Source: a virus. From it: a stretch of DNA of 41,210 nucleotides. The stretch spans positions 1 to 41,210 of IMG/VR virus record IMGVR_UViG_3300021378_001495. The stretch is one strand, 5' to 3'. The notes below the pieces were generated by a model. That model did not search any database. It was not told the origin of the DNA and saw only the letters and a program-made list of their open reading frames with translations. Both the position numbers and the translations under genes were made by a program. Shown here one piece after another: positions 15,301 through 23,050 of this stretch; the first letter of the stretch is position 1, and each line of letters starts with the position of its first letter.

Positions 15301-16005
15301 ATGAGATTGTTTTTCGTCGTGCTTATGCTACTCACAGCAGGGTATGCATCAGCGAATGAGATTTACATACAGCAAGTAGGTGACACTTTGGATTTGGACA
15401 TCACACAAGATGGTACAGATAACAAAATTGGTACAAGCTCGCAAGATGTAATTTTAGGTGCAACAGGCACCGCAAGTGATACTATGACATTTGCTATCAC
15501 ACAAACAGGTAACAGCAACGCTATTACCGCACAAATATTAGGTACTACATATACAGGTACATGGACTTTTACAGGTAACAGCAACACAGTTGACTTACTT
15601 TGTGATAGTAGTGGCGCAGGTAACTGTGATACCGTAATAATGAATATTGCCACAACAGGTAATAGTAACGCTTACACAATTAAGGTTGGTGAATCAGCTG
15701 ATTCAGATGGCTTAACAGCTAACTTTACTGTAACAGATGATGGTGCAGTTATTGCAACAGATGTTAATGGTAAAGCCGCAAACTTAACAGTGACAGTTAA
15801 CAAGAATAGTTCATCTATTAGTACAGTGAACACTTTAGATCTTGATATGGCTGGTGATGGCGATATTTTAGGTCACACACAAATATTAAGTGTAAAAGGA
15901 AGAGGAAATAGTGTAACGATTAACCAATCTGGTGTTAAGGATAATCACGTTGATTTGGATATGACAGGCGATAACGCTGACGTAGACATCATTCAATCAG
16001 ATTAA
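15301..16005 (+). CDS. Curlin-repeat amyloid protein 1 (CsgA/CsgB-like)
   Basis: A 234-residue secreted protein. The ATG at 15301 follows GGGGGAT. The signal peptide MRLFFVVLMLLTAGYASA is followed by NEIYIQQVGDTLDLDITQDG, a curlin repeat, and further repeats of the Q-x-G-x-x-N-x-x-x-x-Q type (FAITQTGNSNAITAQILG, TFTGNSNTV, TTGNSNAYTI, SVTINQSGVKDNHV). These beta-strand-loop-strand units stack as the amyloid core of curli. The middle repeats are degenerate. It shares its mature N-terminus with the second curlin at 17150. The next short gene begins 20 bp later. Confidence 0.83.
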   Translation: MRLFFVVLMLLTAGYASANEIYIQQVGDTLDLDITQDGTDNKIGTSSQDVILGATGTASDTMTFAITQTGNSNAITAQILGTTYTGTWTFTGNSNTVDLLCDSSGAGNCDTVIMNIATTGNSNAYTIKVGESADSDGLTANFTVTDDGAVIATDVNGKAANLTVTVNKNSSSISTVNTLDLDMAGDGDILGHTQILSVKGRGNSVTINQSGVKDNHVDLDMTGDNADVDIIQSD

Positions 16006-16025
16006 CTTATAGCTAGGAGGCAATT

Positions 16026-16079
16026 ATGTACATTATAAAAAATACTAAGATTCCTTCAGGGGATCACAATGATACTTAG
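16026..16079 (+). CDS. 17-residue leader-like peptide between curlin and FecR genes
   Basis: ATG at 16026 with a near-ideal CTAGGAGG site 5 bases upstream. It reads MYIIKNTKIPSGDHNDT and stops at TAG 16077-16079, overlapping the FecR-gene start (16069) by 11 bp. The strong ribosome site and coupling suggest a translated leader that controls FecR synthesis. It may also be a remnant. Confidence 0.45.
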   Translation: MYIIKNTKIPSGDHNDT

Positions 16080-17202
16080 GTTTTTACTATTATTAGTATT
16101 AGCAACGCCAGCGTATGCTGACATTGGTGACATAGGAAAGATTAAAGGATCAGGCGCCCTTGAACGTGGCAATGAAAGTATTATTGCAGAACAGGGCGTG
16201 TCTGTGCAAACCATGGACACGGCTGTTACCGCAAATGCCAAGATGCGTATTGACTTTATTGATGATACTCGTGTTGATATAACACAACACAGTAGATTAT
16301 TAATAGATGAGTTTGTTTACGATCCTGCAAATGATATTGGATCACTAAGCATTAAAGCAACATTAGGAACAGTCCGTTATGCAAGCGGACAAATCGCAAA
16401 AAAATACCAACAAAATGTAAAGATTAGAACACCAAGTGCAACAATTGGTGTACGTGGTACCGACTTCATTATGGTTGTAGATGAGATGGGTGGATCAATG
16501 ATTACCCTATTACCCAGCTGTGATGTTAGCGGTAACTGTTATACAGGTGAGATTGAGGTAGAAACAGACACTGGTTTCGTTATACTTAATCAAGCATTCC
16601 AAGCTACATTAACTTCAACAAGATGGCAACCTCCTGCAAAGCCACTGTTACTTAATATAGACGAGAAGGAGATTAACAGTCTTCTAATCTTACGTAAAAA
16701 GAACCCTTATGAAGATGAAGAGTATGAAGAATATGTTAAGCGTAAGAAGCTTGCAGATTTTTTAGGTATTGACTTCTTAGAATTTGATGGACTTGATGCT
16801 GATGCACTAACTGATGATATACAAAATATATGGGAAACAGAACTTGATGCACATTCTTATATGTTACAAGATCTTCTGTTTGATATCCTAGATCAGTTAA
16901 ATGCATCAATTAGTGCAAGTTTTCAAGATGAATTAAAAAGACAAAACAAATTATTTTTATCAGAAGGTTCTAAGAGTATAAACAAAGATCAATACGGATT
17001 TGATCCAGCTACAGGTATTAATTTAATTAAAGAAGAACCATATAGAATATTAGAAAGACGTGATCCAATAACAGGTGATTACTTGCGGCTTAAATTATAT
17101 CTACATGGTGGTTATACGATAAATATGACACAAGGGGAGTGGGAACAATATGATTACAAATTGGGCGCCGATAGCTCTAGTACTATTGATATTAAACAGT
17201 AG
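16069..17202 (+). CDS. FecR-domain periplasmic/surface protein
   Basis: A 377-residue protein with a signal peptide (MILRFLLLLVLATPAYA). It then carries a FecR domain: a strand-rich N-terminal part with VQTMDTAVTANAKMRIDF and the signature KIRTPSATIGVRGTDFIM (TPxAxxGVRGT), about residues 30-140. The C-terminal part is acidic, coiled-coil-like and without repeats. AGGGGA lies 5 bases before the ATG. In bacteria, FecR-domain proteins of this soluble type are often encoded beside CHASE2 cyclases, and one lies two genes downstream here, so it may sense or present a surface signal. It overlaps the second curlin by 53 bp. Confidence 0.87.
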   Translation: MILRFLLLLVLATPAYADIGDIGKIKGSGALERGNESIIAEQGVSVQTMDTAVTANAKMRIDFIDDTRVDITQHSRLLIDEFVYDPANDIGSLSIKATLGTVRYASGQIAKKYQQNVKIRTPSATIGVRGTDFIMVVDEMGGSMITLLPSCDVSGNCYTGEIEVETDTGFVILNQAFQATLTSTRWQPPAKPLLLNIDEKEINSLLILRKKNPYEDEEYEEYVKRKKLADFLGIDFLEFDGLDADALTDDIQNIWETELDAHSYMLQDLLFDILDQLNASISASFQDELKRQNKLFLSEGSKSINKDQYGFDPATGINLIKEEPYRILERRDPITGDYLRLKLYLHGGYTINMTQGEWEQYDYKLGADSSSTIDIKQ

Positions 17203-18175
17203 TGCAGTACTAGCAAATGATATCTATATACAACAGGTAGGTGATGATCTTGATATGGACATCACTCAAGATGGTTCCAATAATCAGGTTGAAGGATTGT
17301 CTGGCAGTGGTGATGCCCAAATAAGTGGGAACAATAAAACAATCGCACTAACACAACAAGGTGACAACAACCAGTATCGTATCTGGACAAACGGTGACAA
17401 TCAACAAATGACAGCAACAACCACAGGAAACAATAATATAACCGCCATGGATAATCATGGAAACAATAATAATATGTCTATAAGTATTACTGGTGGCTAC
17501 AATCAAACTCATACTGAAATAGGAAACGGTGGCGATAACGATAACGCCATAAGTTTAACTATAGACAATGGTGATGATAATTATATATACTCTGAAGTAC
17601 AAAACGGCGATTATAATCAAATAGACACACAAATACATAGCCAAGACGATGGTTATATAAAAGTAACAGTCAATGGTAATAGTAATAATATTAAAGCATG
17701 GCAAGGCAAGCACGAAGATGGTAATGTAGATTCAGATGAAACTGGTGACAATGAGGTATATTGGATTGTATCAGGTAACAGCAATAACCTTGCAAGTTAT
17801 CAGACAGATGATAACGGTAATGGTGGACAGCATATTGCAAACTATGTTACAGGTAATAGTAATACAGTAAAACACACACAGCGTGGTGCAAGTGATCACA
17901 GAGGCTTCATTGAAATAGGTGGCGATAGCAATACTGTAGAGCTTAAACAAAGAGGGAATAGCAATGTACAGTTCGCTGATATAGTTTTAGATGACGGACA
18001 CACAGTTGATGTACATCAGAGATACGGTAGTCATACCGCTAACATTGACCTTACAAACGCAGGCGGCGGATATACATTAGATTTAGATCAAACTGCCAGC
18101 ACTAACCAAACATATAACCTAACAGGTACGTGTGCGACTGTGGGTGGTTGTGGCTTAACAATAACACAAAACTAA
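17150..18175 (+). CDS. Curlin-repeat amyloid protein 2 (larger)
   Basis: A 341-residue secreted protein: signal peptide ending SSAVLA, then NDIYIQQVGDDLDMDITQDG, almost the same as in curlin 1, and about a dozen Asn/Gly/Gln-rich repeats (LTQQGDNNQYRI, TTTGNNNITAMD, VNGNSNNIKAWQ, VSGNSNNLASYQ, VTGNSNTVKHTQ, IGGDSNTVELKQ). The period is about 20-23 residues, as in CsgA. It ends TCATVGGCGLTITQN with a Cys pair. The start lies in the FecR gene (53-bp overlap) after AGGGGAG. With curlin 1 it may form a major-subunit and nucleator pair like CsgA/CsgB, which is inference. Confidence 0.85.
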   Translation: MITNWAPIALVLLILNSSAVLANDIYIQQVGDDLDMDITQDGSNNQVEGLSGSGDAQISGNNKTIALTQQGDNNQYRIWTNGDNQQMTATTTGNNNITAMDNHGNNNNMSISITGGYNQTHTEIGNGGDNDNAISLTIDNGDDNYIYSEVQNGDYNQIDTQIHSQDDGYIKVTVNGNSNNIKAWQGKHEDGNVDSDETGDNEVYWIVSGNSNNLASYQTDDNGNGGQHIANYVTGNSNTVKHTQRGASDHRGFIEIGGDSNTVELKQRGNSNVQFADIVLDDGHTVDVHQRYGSHTANIDLTNAGGGYTLDLDQTASTNQTYNLTGTCATVGGCGLTITQN

Positions 18176-18187
18176 GGAGACTTATGC

Positions 18188-18424
18188 ATGATAGAATTGG
18201 TAATGGCAGGATATTTACAGTGCTCACTAGCCGCACAAATAATAGTCAACGAAGACCGAAAATGTTTCTATCAGTGCCGAGACTCAAGCAGAGAGTTCGC
18301 TTCAACACTAAAGCAATATCAATGCCCTAAAACACTTTATGCTGATAGACCAGCATTACCCTTTAAAGAACGAGACCGTAAAAACAAATGGACCAAAGAG
18401 GAAATAGAAAAATATGCTGAGTAA
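18188..18424 (+). CDS. Small Cys-rich protein in curli cassette
   Basis: 78 residues with AAGGAG 8 bases before the ATG. The N-terminus MIELVMAGYLQCSLAAQII may be a weak signal peptide. Four cysteines (C12, C26, C30, C46) are in place for two disulfides outside the cytoplasm, and the C-terminal third is charged. By position between curlin and cyclase it may be an assembly helper in the manner of CsgC/CsgE, but no sequence similarity to them is visible. It overlaps the cyclase by 11 bp. Confidence 0.6.
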   Translation: MIELVMAGYLQCSLAAQIIVNEDRKCFYQCRDSSREFASTLKQYQCPKTLYADRPALPFKERDRKNKWTKEEIEKYAE

Positions 18425-20468
18425 ATATATAACACATTGGTTAACACCACTACTTACGGCAACGTTAATAGCACTCTTTCACTATTCAGATAACTTTGTA
18501 GTTGAAACAGTAAGACTTAAATCATTTGACCTATTACAACAAACTGATAAACCTATTGCAAGTCAGGATATAGCAGTTGTTGAAATAGACGAAGCCTCTA
18601 TAGAAAAATATGGACAGTGGCCCTGGAGCAGAGAAGTAATTGCAGATATTATATGGCAGTTGCGTGAAGCTGGTGCAGGCATTATAGTATTACCCATGCT
18701 GTTCAGCGAGGACGATAGACTTGGAGGCGATGAAGCCCTAGCTGATGCACTATACGAAAATGGTGTTATCATTGCACAAACAGGAAGTATACAGGCGAAT
18801 AAGAATGCAGTGCCACGTGGTGTTGCAAAGATAGGTGACCCTCTACCCTACTTGTTTGAATGGCCAGGCATGCTTGGACCAATTCCATTACTAGGCGAAA
18901 CAGCAACAGGTGTTGGCGTACTAAACACAGCACCAGAGATAGATGGCGTAGTTCGTCGTGTACCATTAATCATGCGTGTGGGAGAAGAAACATACCCTAG
19001 TATCGCAGTTGAAGTTATACGTGTAGCAACCAACGCTCCAAGCTATCAGATCAAAGCAAATGCAGGCGGCGTAGAAAAAGTACGTGTGCCTGGATATCCA
19101 ATAATTAATACTGATCCCAACGGACAAATATGGTTACGTTGGAACAAAGAGTTTTCATCAGTTAGTGCCACTGATACTTCTAACTTTGCACTATTACAAG
19201 GTAAAACTGTAATAGTTGGAGTTACGGCAGAGGGTATTGGTGGTATTATAGCGAGTCCAAAAGGGCCACAGTTCAATTACATTCCAGCGGCTACAACACT
19301 ACAAAATTTGCTGGATGGAGATCAAATTGAACGTCCCTTTTGGGCTCTCCTAGCAGAACTAATAGCAACAGCCGCAGTTGGTTTAATAATTGTAGTTGTT
19401 GCAGGATTGGCACCCTACTGGTTAGTAGGGGCTGTCGTAGTTGGGTTAGGAGCAGGCTTGGGGTATGGTAGTTTATATGCTTGGCAAAACTATTTGTATC
19501 TGATTGATGTAAGTATGCCACTATTAGCAGTTGTAATCGTTGCATTACATGCAGTGTTTAATAGGTTTATAAGTGAATACTTTCAGAAGATGGAAATTAA
19601 AAAGCAGTTTGCTGGATACGCATCACCTACAGTTGTGCGTATGCTACAGGAAAATCCAGCATTAATTAAAGACGGTATGAAGAAGGAAGTTTCAATTTGC
19701 TTCTCAGACTTGCGTGGATTTACACCACTGGGCGAATCATTTGGAGATGATGTTAAAGGTCTTACAAAGATTATGAATGGCTACATGGATGCAATTACCC
19801 AACCAATACTTGATGCTGATGGAATGGTAATCAAGTATATTGGTGATGCAAGTATGCATGTACACAATGCACCAATTGAAGACCCAGACCATCCTAAAAC
19901 AGCAGTACAATGTGGACTGGATATGTTAAAAGCAGTGGAGATATTTAATGACAAAATTACAGCAGAAGGTAGACCACCAGTGGGTATGGGGGCTGGTATT
20001 AATACTGGTCTTGGGTATTTGGGCGAGATGGGTTCCACAGCCAGACACAGTTACGATGTCCTTGGGGACTCAGTGTCCACAGCCGCCAGAATTGAAAGTA
20101 AATGTAAAGAGTATGGATGCGTATTACTTATTGGACAAGCCACTTACGATCAGACAAAGGATGATTTCTTTTACTTAAAAATAGATGACCTAGCAGTTAA
20201 AGGTAAGAGTGTTGGTATTGGTATATGGACTGTACTAGATGATGCAAAGCCAGCGTGGCGTACAGCAAAACGCAAGCATGAAGAGATGTATGAGTTCTAC
20301 CTAGCACAAAAGTTTGATGATGCTATAGCGAGTTGTAATTTATTACACAACCACTTTGATGGTAAGATGTCTGGATATTACGATATGTGGATTGAACGTT
20401 GTGAGTATATGAAAACACAAGAGTTACCTAAGGACTGGAACGGTGTGTTTATTGCTACTACAAAGTGA
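18414..20468 (+). CDS. CHASE2-domain class III adenylate cyclase
   Basis: A 684-residue membrane enzyme. One N-terminal helix (residues 7-24) leads into a CHASE2 sensor outside the membrane (about 30-305, with IAVVEIDEASIEKYGQWPWS typical). Three helices follow at about 312-380 and then a class III cyclase domain (about 425-615). Catalytic residues seen are D432 in CFSDLRGFT, K474 and D478 in KYIGDASM, D548 in YDVLGD, and R559. The usual Asn of VNxAAR is Ser555. The Lys/Asp pair favours ATP over GTP. All key metal ligands are present, so it looks active. It closes the curli/FecR cassette, right before a terminator-like hairpin. A cyclic nucleotide signal made by a phage enzyme would be very unusual. 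Confidence 0.92.
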   Translation: MLSKYITHWLTPLLTATLIALFHYSDNFVVETVRLKSFDLLQQTDKPIASQDIAVVEIDEASIEKYGQWPWSREVIADIIWQLREAGAGIIVLPMLFSEDDRLGGDEALADALYENGVIIAQTGSIQANKNAVPRGVAKIGDPLPYLFEWPGMLGPIPLLGETATGVGVLNTAPEIDGVVRRVPLIMRVGEETYPSIAVEVIRVATNAPSYQIKANAGGVEKVRVPGYPIINTDPNGQIWLRWNKEFSSVSATDTSNFALLQGKTVIVGVTAEGIGGIIASPKGPQFNYIPAATTLQNLLDGDQIERPFWALLAELIATAAVGLIIVVVAGLAPYWLVGAVVVGLGAGLGYGSLYAWQNYLYLIDVSMPLLAVVIVALHAVFNRFISEYFQKMEIKKQFAGYASPTVVRMLQENPALIKDGMKKEVSICFSDLRGFTPLGESFGDDVKGLTKIMNGYMDAITQPILDADGMVIKYIGDASMHVHNAPIEDPDHPKTAVQCGLDMLKAVEIFNDKITAEGRPPVGMGAGINTGLGYLGEMGSTARHSYDVLGDSVSTAARIESKCKEYGCVLLIGQATYDQTKDDFFYLKIDDLAVKGKSVGIGIWTVLDDAKPAWRTAKRKHEEMYEFYLAQKFDDAIASCNLLHNHFDGKMSGYYDMWIERCEYMKTQELPKDWNGVFIATTK

Positions 20469-20481
20469 TAGTCAACAAAAT

Positions 20482-20510
20482 ATTAATGCGTCCCAAGACG
20501 CAATTAATTT
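20482..20510. terminator. Bidirectional terminator hairpin between convergent genes
   Basis: ATTAATGCGTC - CCAA loop - GACGCAATTAAT, with one bulged A, then TTT, in the 60-bp gap between the cyclase (plus) and the minus-strand block. AT-rich arms around a 5-bp GC-rich core can work in both directions. Confidence 0.6.
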
Positions 20511-20528
20511 AACCTTACCTTAACGAAA

Positions 20529-20690
20529 TTACATCATTGATAAATGCACTAGCCACATACATATTTTAGCTGAAATAACACCTATTAATACACCACATAA
20601 GCCAATTAATATAACTTCATAAGTATGCCAAGTAGGCTGTTTCTTCATCCACGCTTGTGTAGTCTCATTTTGTCTTTCGAGCCATCCCAC
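20529..20690 (-). CDS. Small membrane protein with one helix
   Basis: About 53 residues. A GTG start at 20690 is chosen because GGGGAG stands 7 bases upstream; an in-frame ATG at 20717 lacks this. The sequence has a polar N-terminus (GWLERQNETTQAWMKK) and one hydrophobic helix (VILIGLCGVLIGVISAKI). It overlaps the upstream coiled-coil gene by 26 bp. Last gene of the minus-strand block. Confidence 0.6.
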   Translation of the reverse strand: MGWLERQNETTQAWMKKQPTWHTYEVILIGLCGVLIGVISAKICMWLVHLSMM

Positions 20691-21012
20691 GATCTTTCTC
20701 CCCTTTGAAACTTTCAATGTCGTCGAGATCTATATCAAGTTTCTTACCAGTCATCTTTTCGTATTCTTCTTTATACTCGATAACCATATTTAGTTTTTGC
20801 TGGAGACGGATCATATCATTATCTAACATTCTAATACGATCAATCAAACCAATAAGAGTTCCCATAGCATCTCCAAGAACAGGTTTCACTTCATTTACTA
20901 CCCATTTCCATACGTAGTAAATTATAAATCCCATGCCAACAGCCGCTACAATAGGAAACCCATATTGGCTGATTGCTTCTGTTAATGTATTAGGACTCAG
21001 AGCCTTCTCCAC
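20665..21012 (-). CDS. Membrane-anchored coiled-coil protein, paralogue A (holin-like layout)
   Basis: 115 residues: a short N-terminus, one helix at about residues 17-37 (GFPIVAAVGMGFIIYYVWKW) and a coiled coil (LIGLIDRIRMLDNDMIRLQQ). It is similar to the protein at 21195: GFPIxxAxGxGFxI and MxxLIxxxDxRxxxxxNDxxxxx line up. One helix plus coiled coil is the layout of small BhlA-like holins and of spanin-like helpers, but function is not proved. Confidence 0.65.
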   Translation of the reverse strand: MEKALSPNTLTEAISQYGFPIVAAVGMGFIIYYVWKWVVNEVKPVLGDAMGTLIGLIDRIRMLDNDMIRLQQKLNMVIEYKEEYEKMTGKKLDIDLDDIESFKGEKDRGMARKTK

Positions 21013-21193
21013 TTACTTCTTTAACTTTCACTAGCCAACCATTTTCGTTGACAATGAATCGGTCACCAGGTTTATAGAGCCAATGGTCTTTTGCTGAGCC
21101 GTCCTTTTGAACACCCATCACTTCACCTGGCCAGTCTCCTGTGACACGAAAATTTTCGCCTGCTTGATCTATATTATAATCAATCCACATCAT
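20990..21193 (-). CDS. Small beta-rich hypothetical protein
   Basis: 67 residues from the ATG ATG at 21193 with AAGGAGAG upstream; a longer frame to 21235 overlaps the previous gene without a ribosome site. The sequence MMWIDYNIDQAGENFRVTG, then KPGDRFIVNENGWLVKV, suggests a small SH3-like or beta-barrel fold. It sits between the two paralogous membrane coiled-coil genes. Function unknown. Confidence 0.6.
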   Translation of the reverse strand: MMWIDYNIDQAGENFRVTGDWPGEVMGVQKDGSAKDHWLYKPGDRFIVNENGWLVKVKEVSGEGSES

Positions 21194-21194
21194 T

Positions 21195-21473
21195 TTAGTC
21201 TCTCCTTGCGTCCGCTTTACCTTCGTTTGCGGCAATACGGTCGGTATTAGGTTTCACGCCCATGGCGTATGACATCAAGGCATCAATCTTAACTAAATCA
21301 TTATTCATTGTTTGCACTCTATTGTCGAGACCCTTAATCATTCCATTTATTGTCTTCACCTGAACTGTTACACTACCAAGTATAAACTTTAGCGTAGTAA
21401 AGATAAAGAACCCAGCACCCAAAGCACTGGCGATTGGAAATCCTACGTCTCCTATAAAACCAAAGAACTCCAT
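21195..21473 (-). CDS. Membrane-anchored coiled-coil protein, paralogue B (holin-like layout)
   Basis: 92 residues: MEFFGFIGDVGFPIASALGA starts a membrane helix (about 11-33), followed by a coiled coil (INGMIKGLDNRVQTMNNDLV). It is a clear relative of the protein at 20665-21012. GGGGGG at 21479-21484 (minus) and an AATAAATA late-like box precede the start. Pairs of this type could be holin and antiholin, which is inference. Confidence 0.65.
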   Translation of the reverse strand: MEFFGFIGDVGFPIASALGAGFFIFTTLKFILGSVTVQVKTINGMIKGLDNRVQTMNNDLVKIDALMSYAMGVKPNTDRIAANEGKADARRD

Positions 21474-21501
21474 GTTCTGCCCCCCAACAGTATTATAGTG
21501 G

Positions 21502-21509
21502 TATTTATT
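21502..21509 (-). promoter_or_regulatory. Candidate late promoter box (AATAAATA, minus strand)
   Basis: On the minus strand AATAAATA followed by CCACT lies 28 bp before the start at 21473 and overlaps the stop of the GT8-like gene. It shares the extended form ATAAATACYAC with the sites near 12293 and 13615. Confidence 0.4.
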
Positions 21510-22212
21510 AAGATTGTAGTTTTTTGTAGTCTAAACCAGTCAATTCTTGGAAGTATTGTAACCATATATCTTCATTGTCTTGTCCCCACACTTGGTTAAA
21601 TGGCCCACCATTTGTAAAGTGTAGAGCATAAGGTTCTGGGTTAATGTCATATTCTCCTACTAACCAATTCCAACGAACATCTAATGATCCTATTCTAATA
21701 TCATCTGTCCATTGAAATCTATGTAAGTATTGTGGTGACATATTGTTTACGGCTATGGTACTGAGCTTTTGCACGTCTGGGTGACTGCAATTAAAAAGTA
21801 TTAAGCTACTCCAGTTCTTTTTAGGAACAGCTTCTTGTTGCTCACCGTAAAATTTAAATTCGTTTTTGGGAGTGTACTCTGCATGTCTTACAACAAAACA
21901 GCTATATCTTTCTGAGCCTGGACGTTGTATAATATCCTCAACGACTGGTGTTATATCTTTTAGGAACACAAAGTCGCTGTCAACAAACATTGCCCAGCCT
22001 TCAAACTTTTCTAAGTGTGGTATTAGAAATCTACTGTAGGTAAACTCTGTACTTGCTTTACCCTCTGTACGCCAATAGACTCCATCTTTTACGAGTTTAT
22101 CCATACGTAATATATCAATATCTATATTGTATTTGGCGTGCTTATGTAAACTGTACTCGCAAACTTTAGTTGCATCTTGTTGTTTACTGTCATGTCCTAT
22201 GTATATTTTCAT
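21508..22212 (-). CDS. GT8-like glycosyltransferase
   Basis: About 234 residues from the ATG at 22212 (MKIYIGHDSKQQDATKVCEY); an in-frame GTG at 22266 is an alternative. AMFVDSDFVFL carries the D-x-D metal-binding motif of GT-A enzymes. YSRFLIPHL, SLILFNCSHPDVQKL and ALHFTNGGPFNQVW match the order of GT8-type sugar transferases, whose C-terminal H-x-x-G-x-x-K region is similar. It would transfer a sugar from a nucleotide donor to an unknown acceptor. It overlaps the radical SAM gene by 23 bp. Confidence 0.75.
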   Translation of the reverse strand: MKIYIGHDSKQQDATKVCEYSLHKHAKYNIDIDILRMDKLVKDGVYWRTEGKASTEFTYSRFLIPHLEKFEGWAMFVDSDFVFLKDITPVVEDIIQRPGSERYSCFVVRHAEYTPKNEFKFYGEQQEAVPKKNWSSLILFNCSHPDVQKLSTIAVNNMSPQYLHRFQWTDDIRIGSLDVRWNWLVGEYDINPEPYALHFTNGGPFNQVWGQDNEDIWLQYFQELTGLDYKKLQS

Positions 22213-23050
22213 TCCAGATATTGGCGCTCTCTTCTCCGCTTTTACAACCGTTTGTATTACACCCACTACAAGCAGGTAGGTTGCTTCTATTTCCTAATAA
22301 CAGTTCCTTGCGAACTGCCATGAATTCAGCAGACATCCATATGTTATTGAATGTATCAGTATTTATATTGCCGAAATCTTGTTGTTTTCTAGCCCAATCG
22401 TTACAACACAAACCTACTCCGCCGTCCCAATCAATGAATGCTTTATACATAGGCATCCAACATTGTTGTTGCAATGATTCAATCATACCCATTGTACCAC
22501 CACGATTGTTAAAGTCGTATACTTCTAATAGGTTTGATTCTCCAGTGTCGTAGTTATTTCTAATCCTGCACTTGCCTACAAAGTTTGACATAAGTTCTGT
22601 CATTGCTTTTGTCTGTTCAGGACCATCGTAACAGTCTATTATTATATGGCTCAAGCCATACGCACTTAGCTCTTGGTGTGTGAGTTTACCATTCAGTAAA
22701 CGATCACCATTAGTAATCATTTCAGTGTGGAAGTTTTTACTGAATGCATCAATGATCTCTAATATATGTGGATTAAGTGTAGGTTCACCCCAGCCTGTAA
22801 TATGTATATCACCACTGTAGTTTGCATCAAGCAGTTGTTTACTCAATGTTTCCGCAGTTGCTACAGACATATGTAAGTTGCGATTAGGATATATGTCTGG
22901 ATCAACTCTAGGACAGAAGCTACATTTTCTGTTACATAATTCAGTAGGATTTATCTCTACAGTTGCTAGACCCAATAGTTTTTCGTTAGTTGTGTCAAGC
23001 TCGTTGTATCTATTCTTTCTATGGGTAATGTGTTCTAGGAAGTCGTTCAC
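22190..23050 (-). CDS. Radical SAM/SPASM protein
   Basis: 286 residues. The radical SAM motif is CNRKCSFC (C39, C43, C46), followed by HITGWGEPTLN (the GGEP-like SAM site) and EMITNGDRL. C-terminal cysteines in CWMPMY, GLCCNDW, LPACSGC and TNGCKSG form a SPASM domain with two auxiliary clusters. SPASM enzymes modify peptides, sugars or proteins. The start is directly at the stop of the protein at 23050-24012, so the two are coupled. Confidence 0.87.
   Translation of the reverse strand: MNDFLEHITHRKNRYNELDTTNEKLLGLATVEINPTELCNRKCSFCPRVDPDIYPNRNLHMSVATAETLSKQLLDANYSGDIHITGWGEPTLNPHILEIIDAFSKNFHTEMITNGDRLLNGKLTHQELSAYGLSHIIIDCYDGPEQTKAMTELMSNFVGKCRIRNNYDTGESNLLEVYDFNNRGGTMGMIESLQQQCWMPMYKAFIDWDGGVGLCCNDWARKQQDFGNINTDTFNNIWMSAEFMAVRKELLLGNRSNLPACSGCNTNGCKSGEESANIWNENIHRT

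Noticed and set aside
17220-18170. Low-complexity AAT/GGT-rich DNA as a non-coding repeat region
   Set aside because: It is one open frame with signal peptide and curlin-type periodicity, so the repeats are coding.
22170-22553. Plus-strand frames across the minus-strand block (also 20705-20917, 22878-23075)
   Set aside because: They lie antisense to radical SAM or coiled-coil genes with intact motifs and have no ribosome sites; shadow frames.
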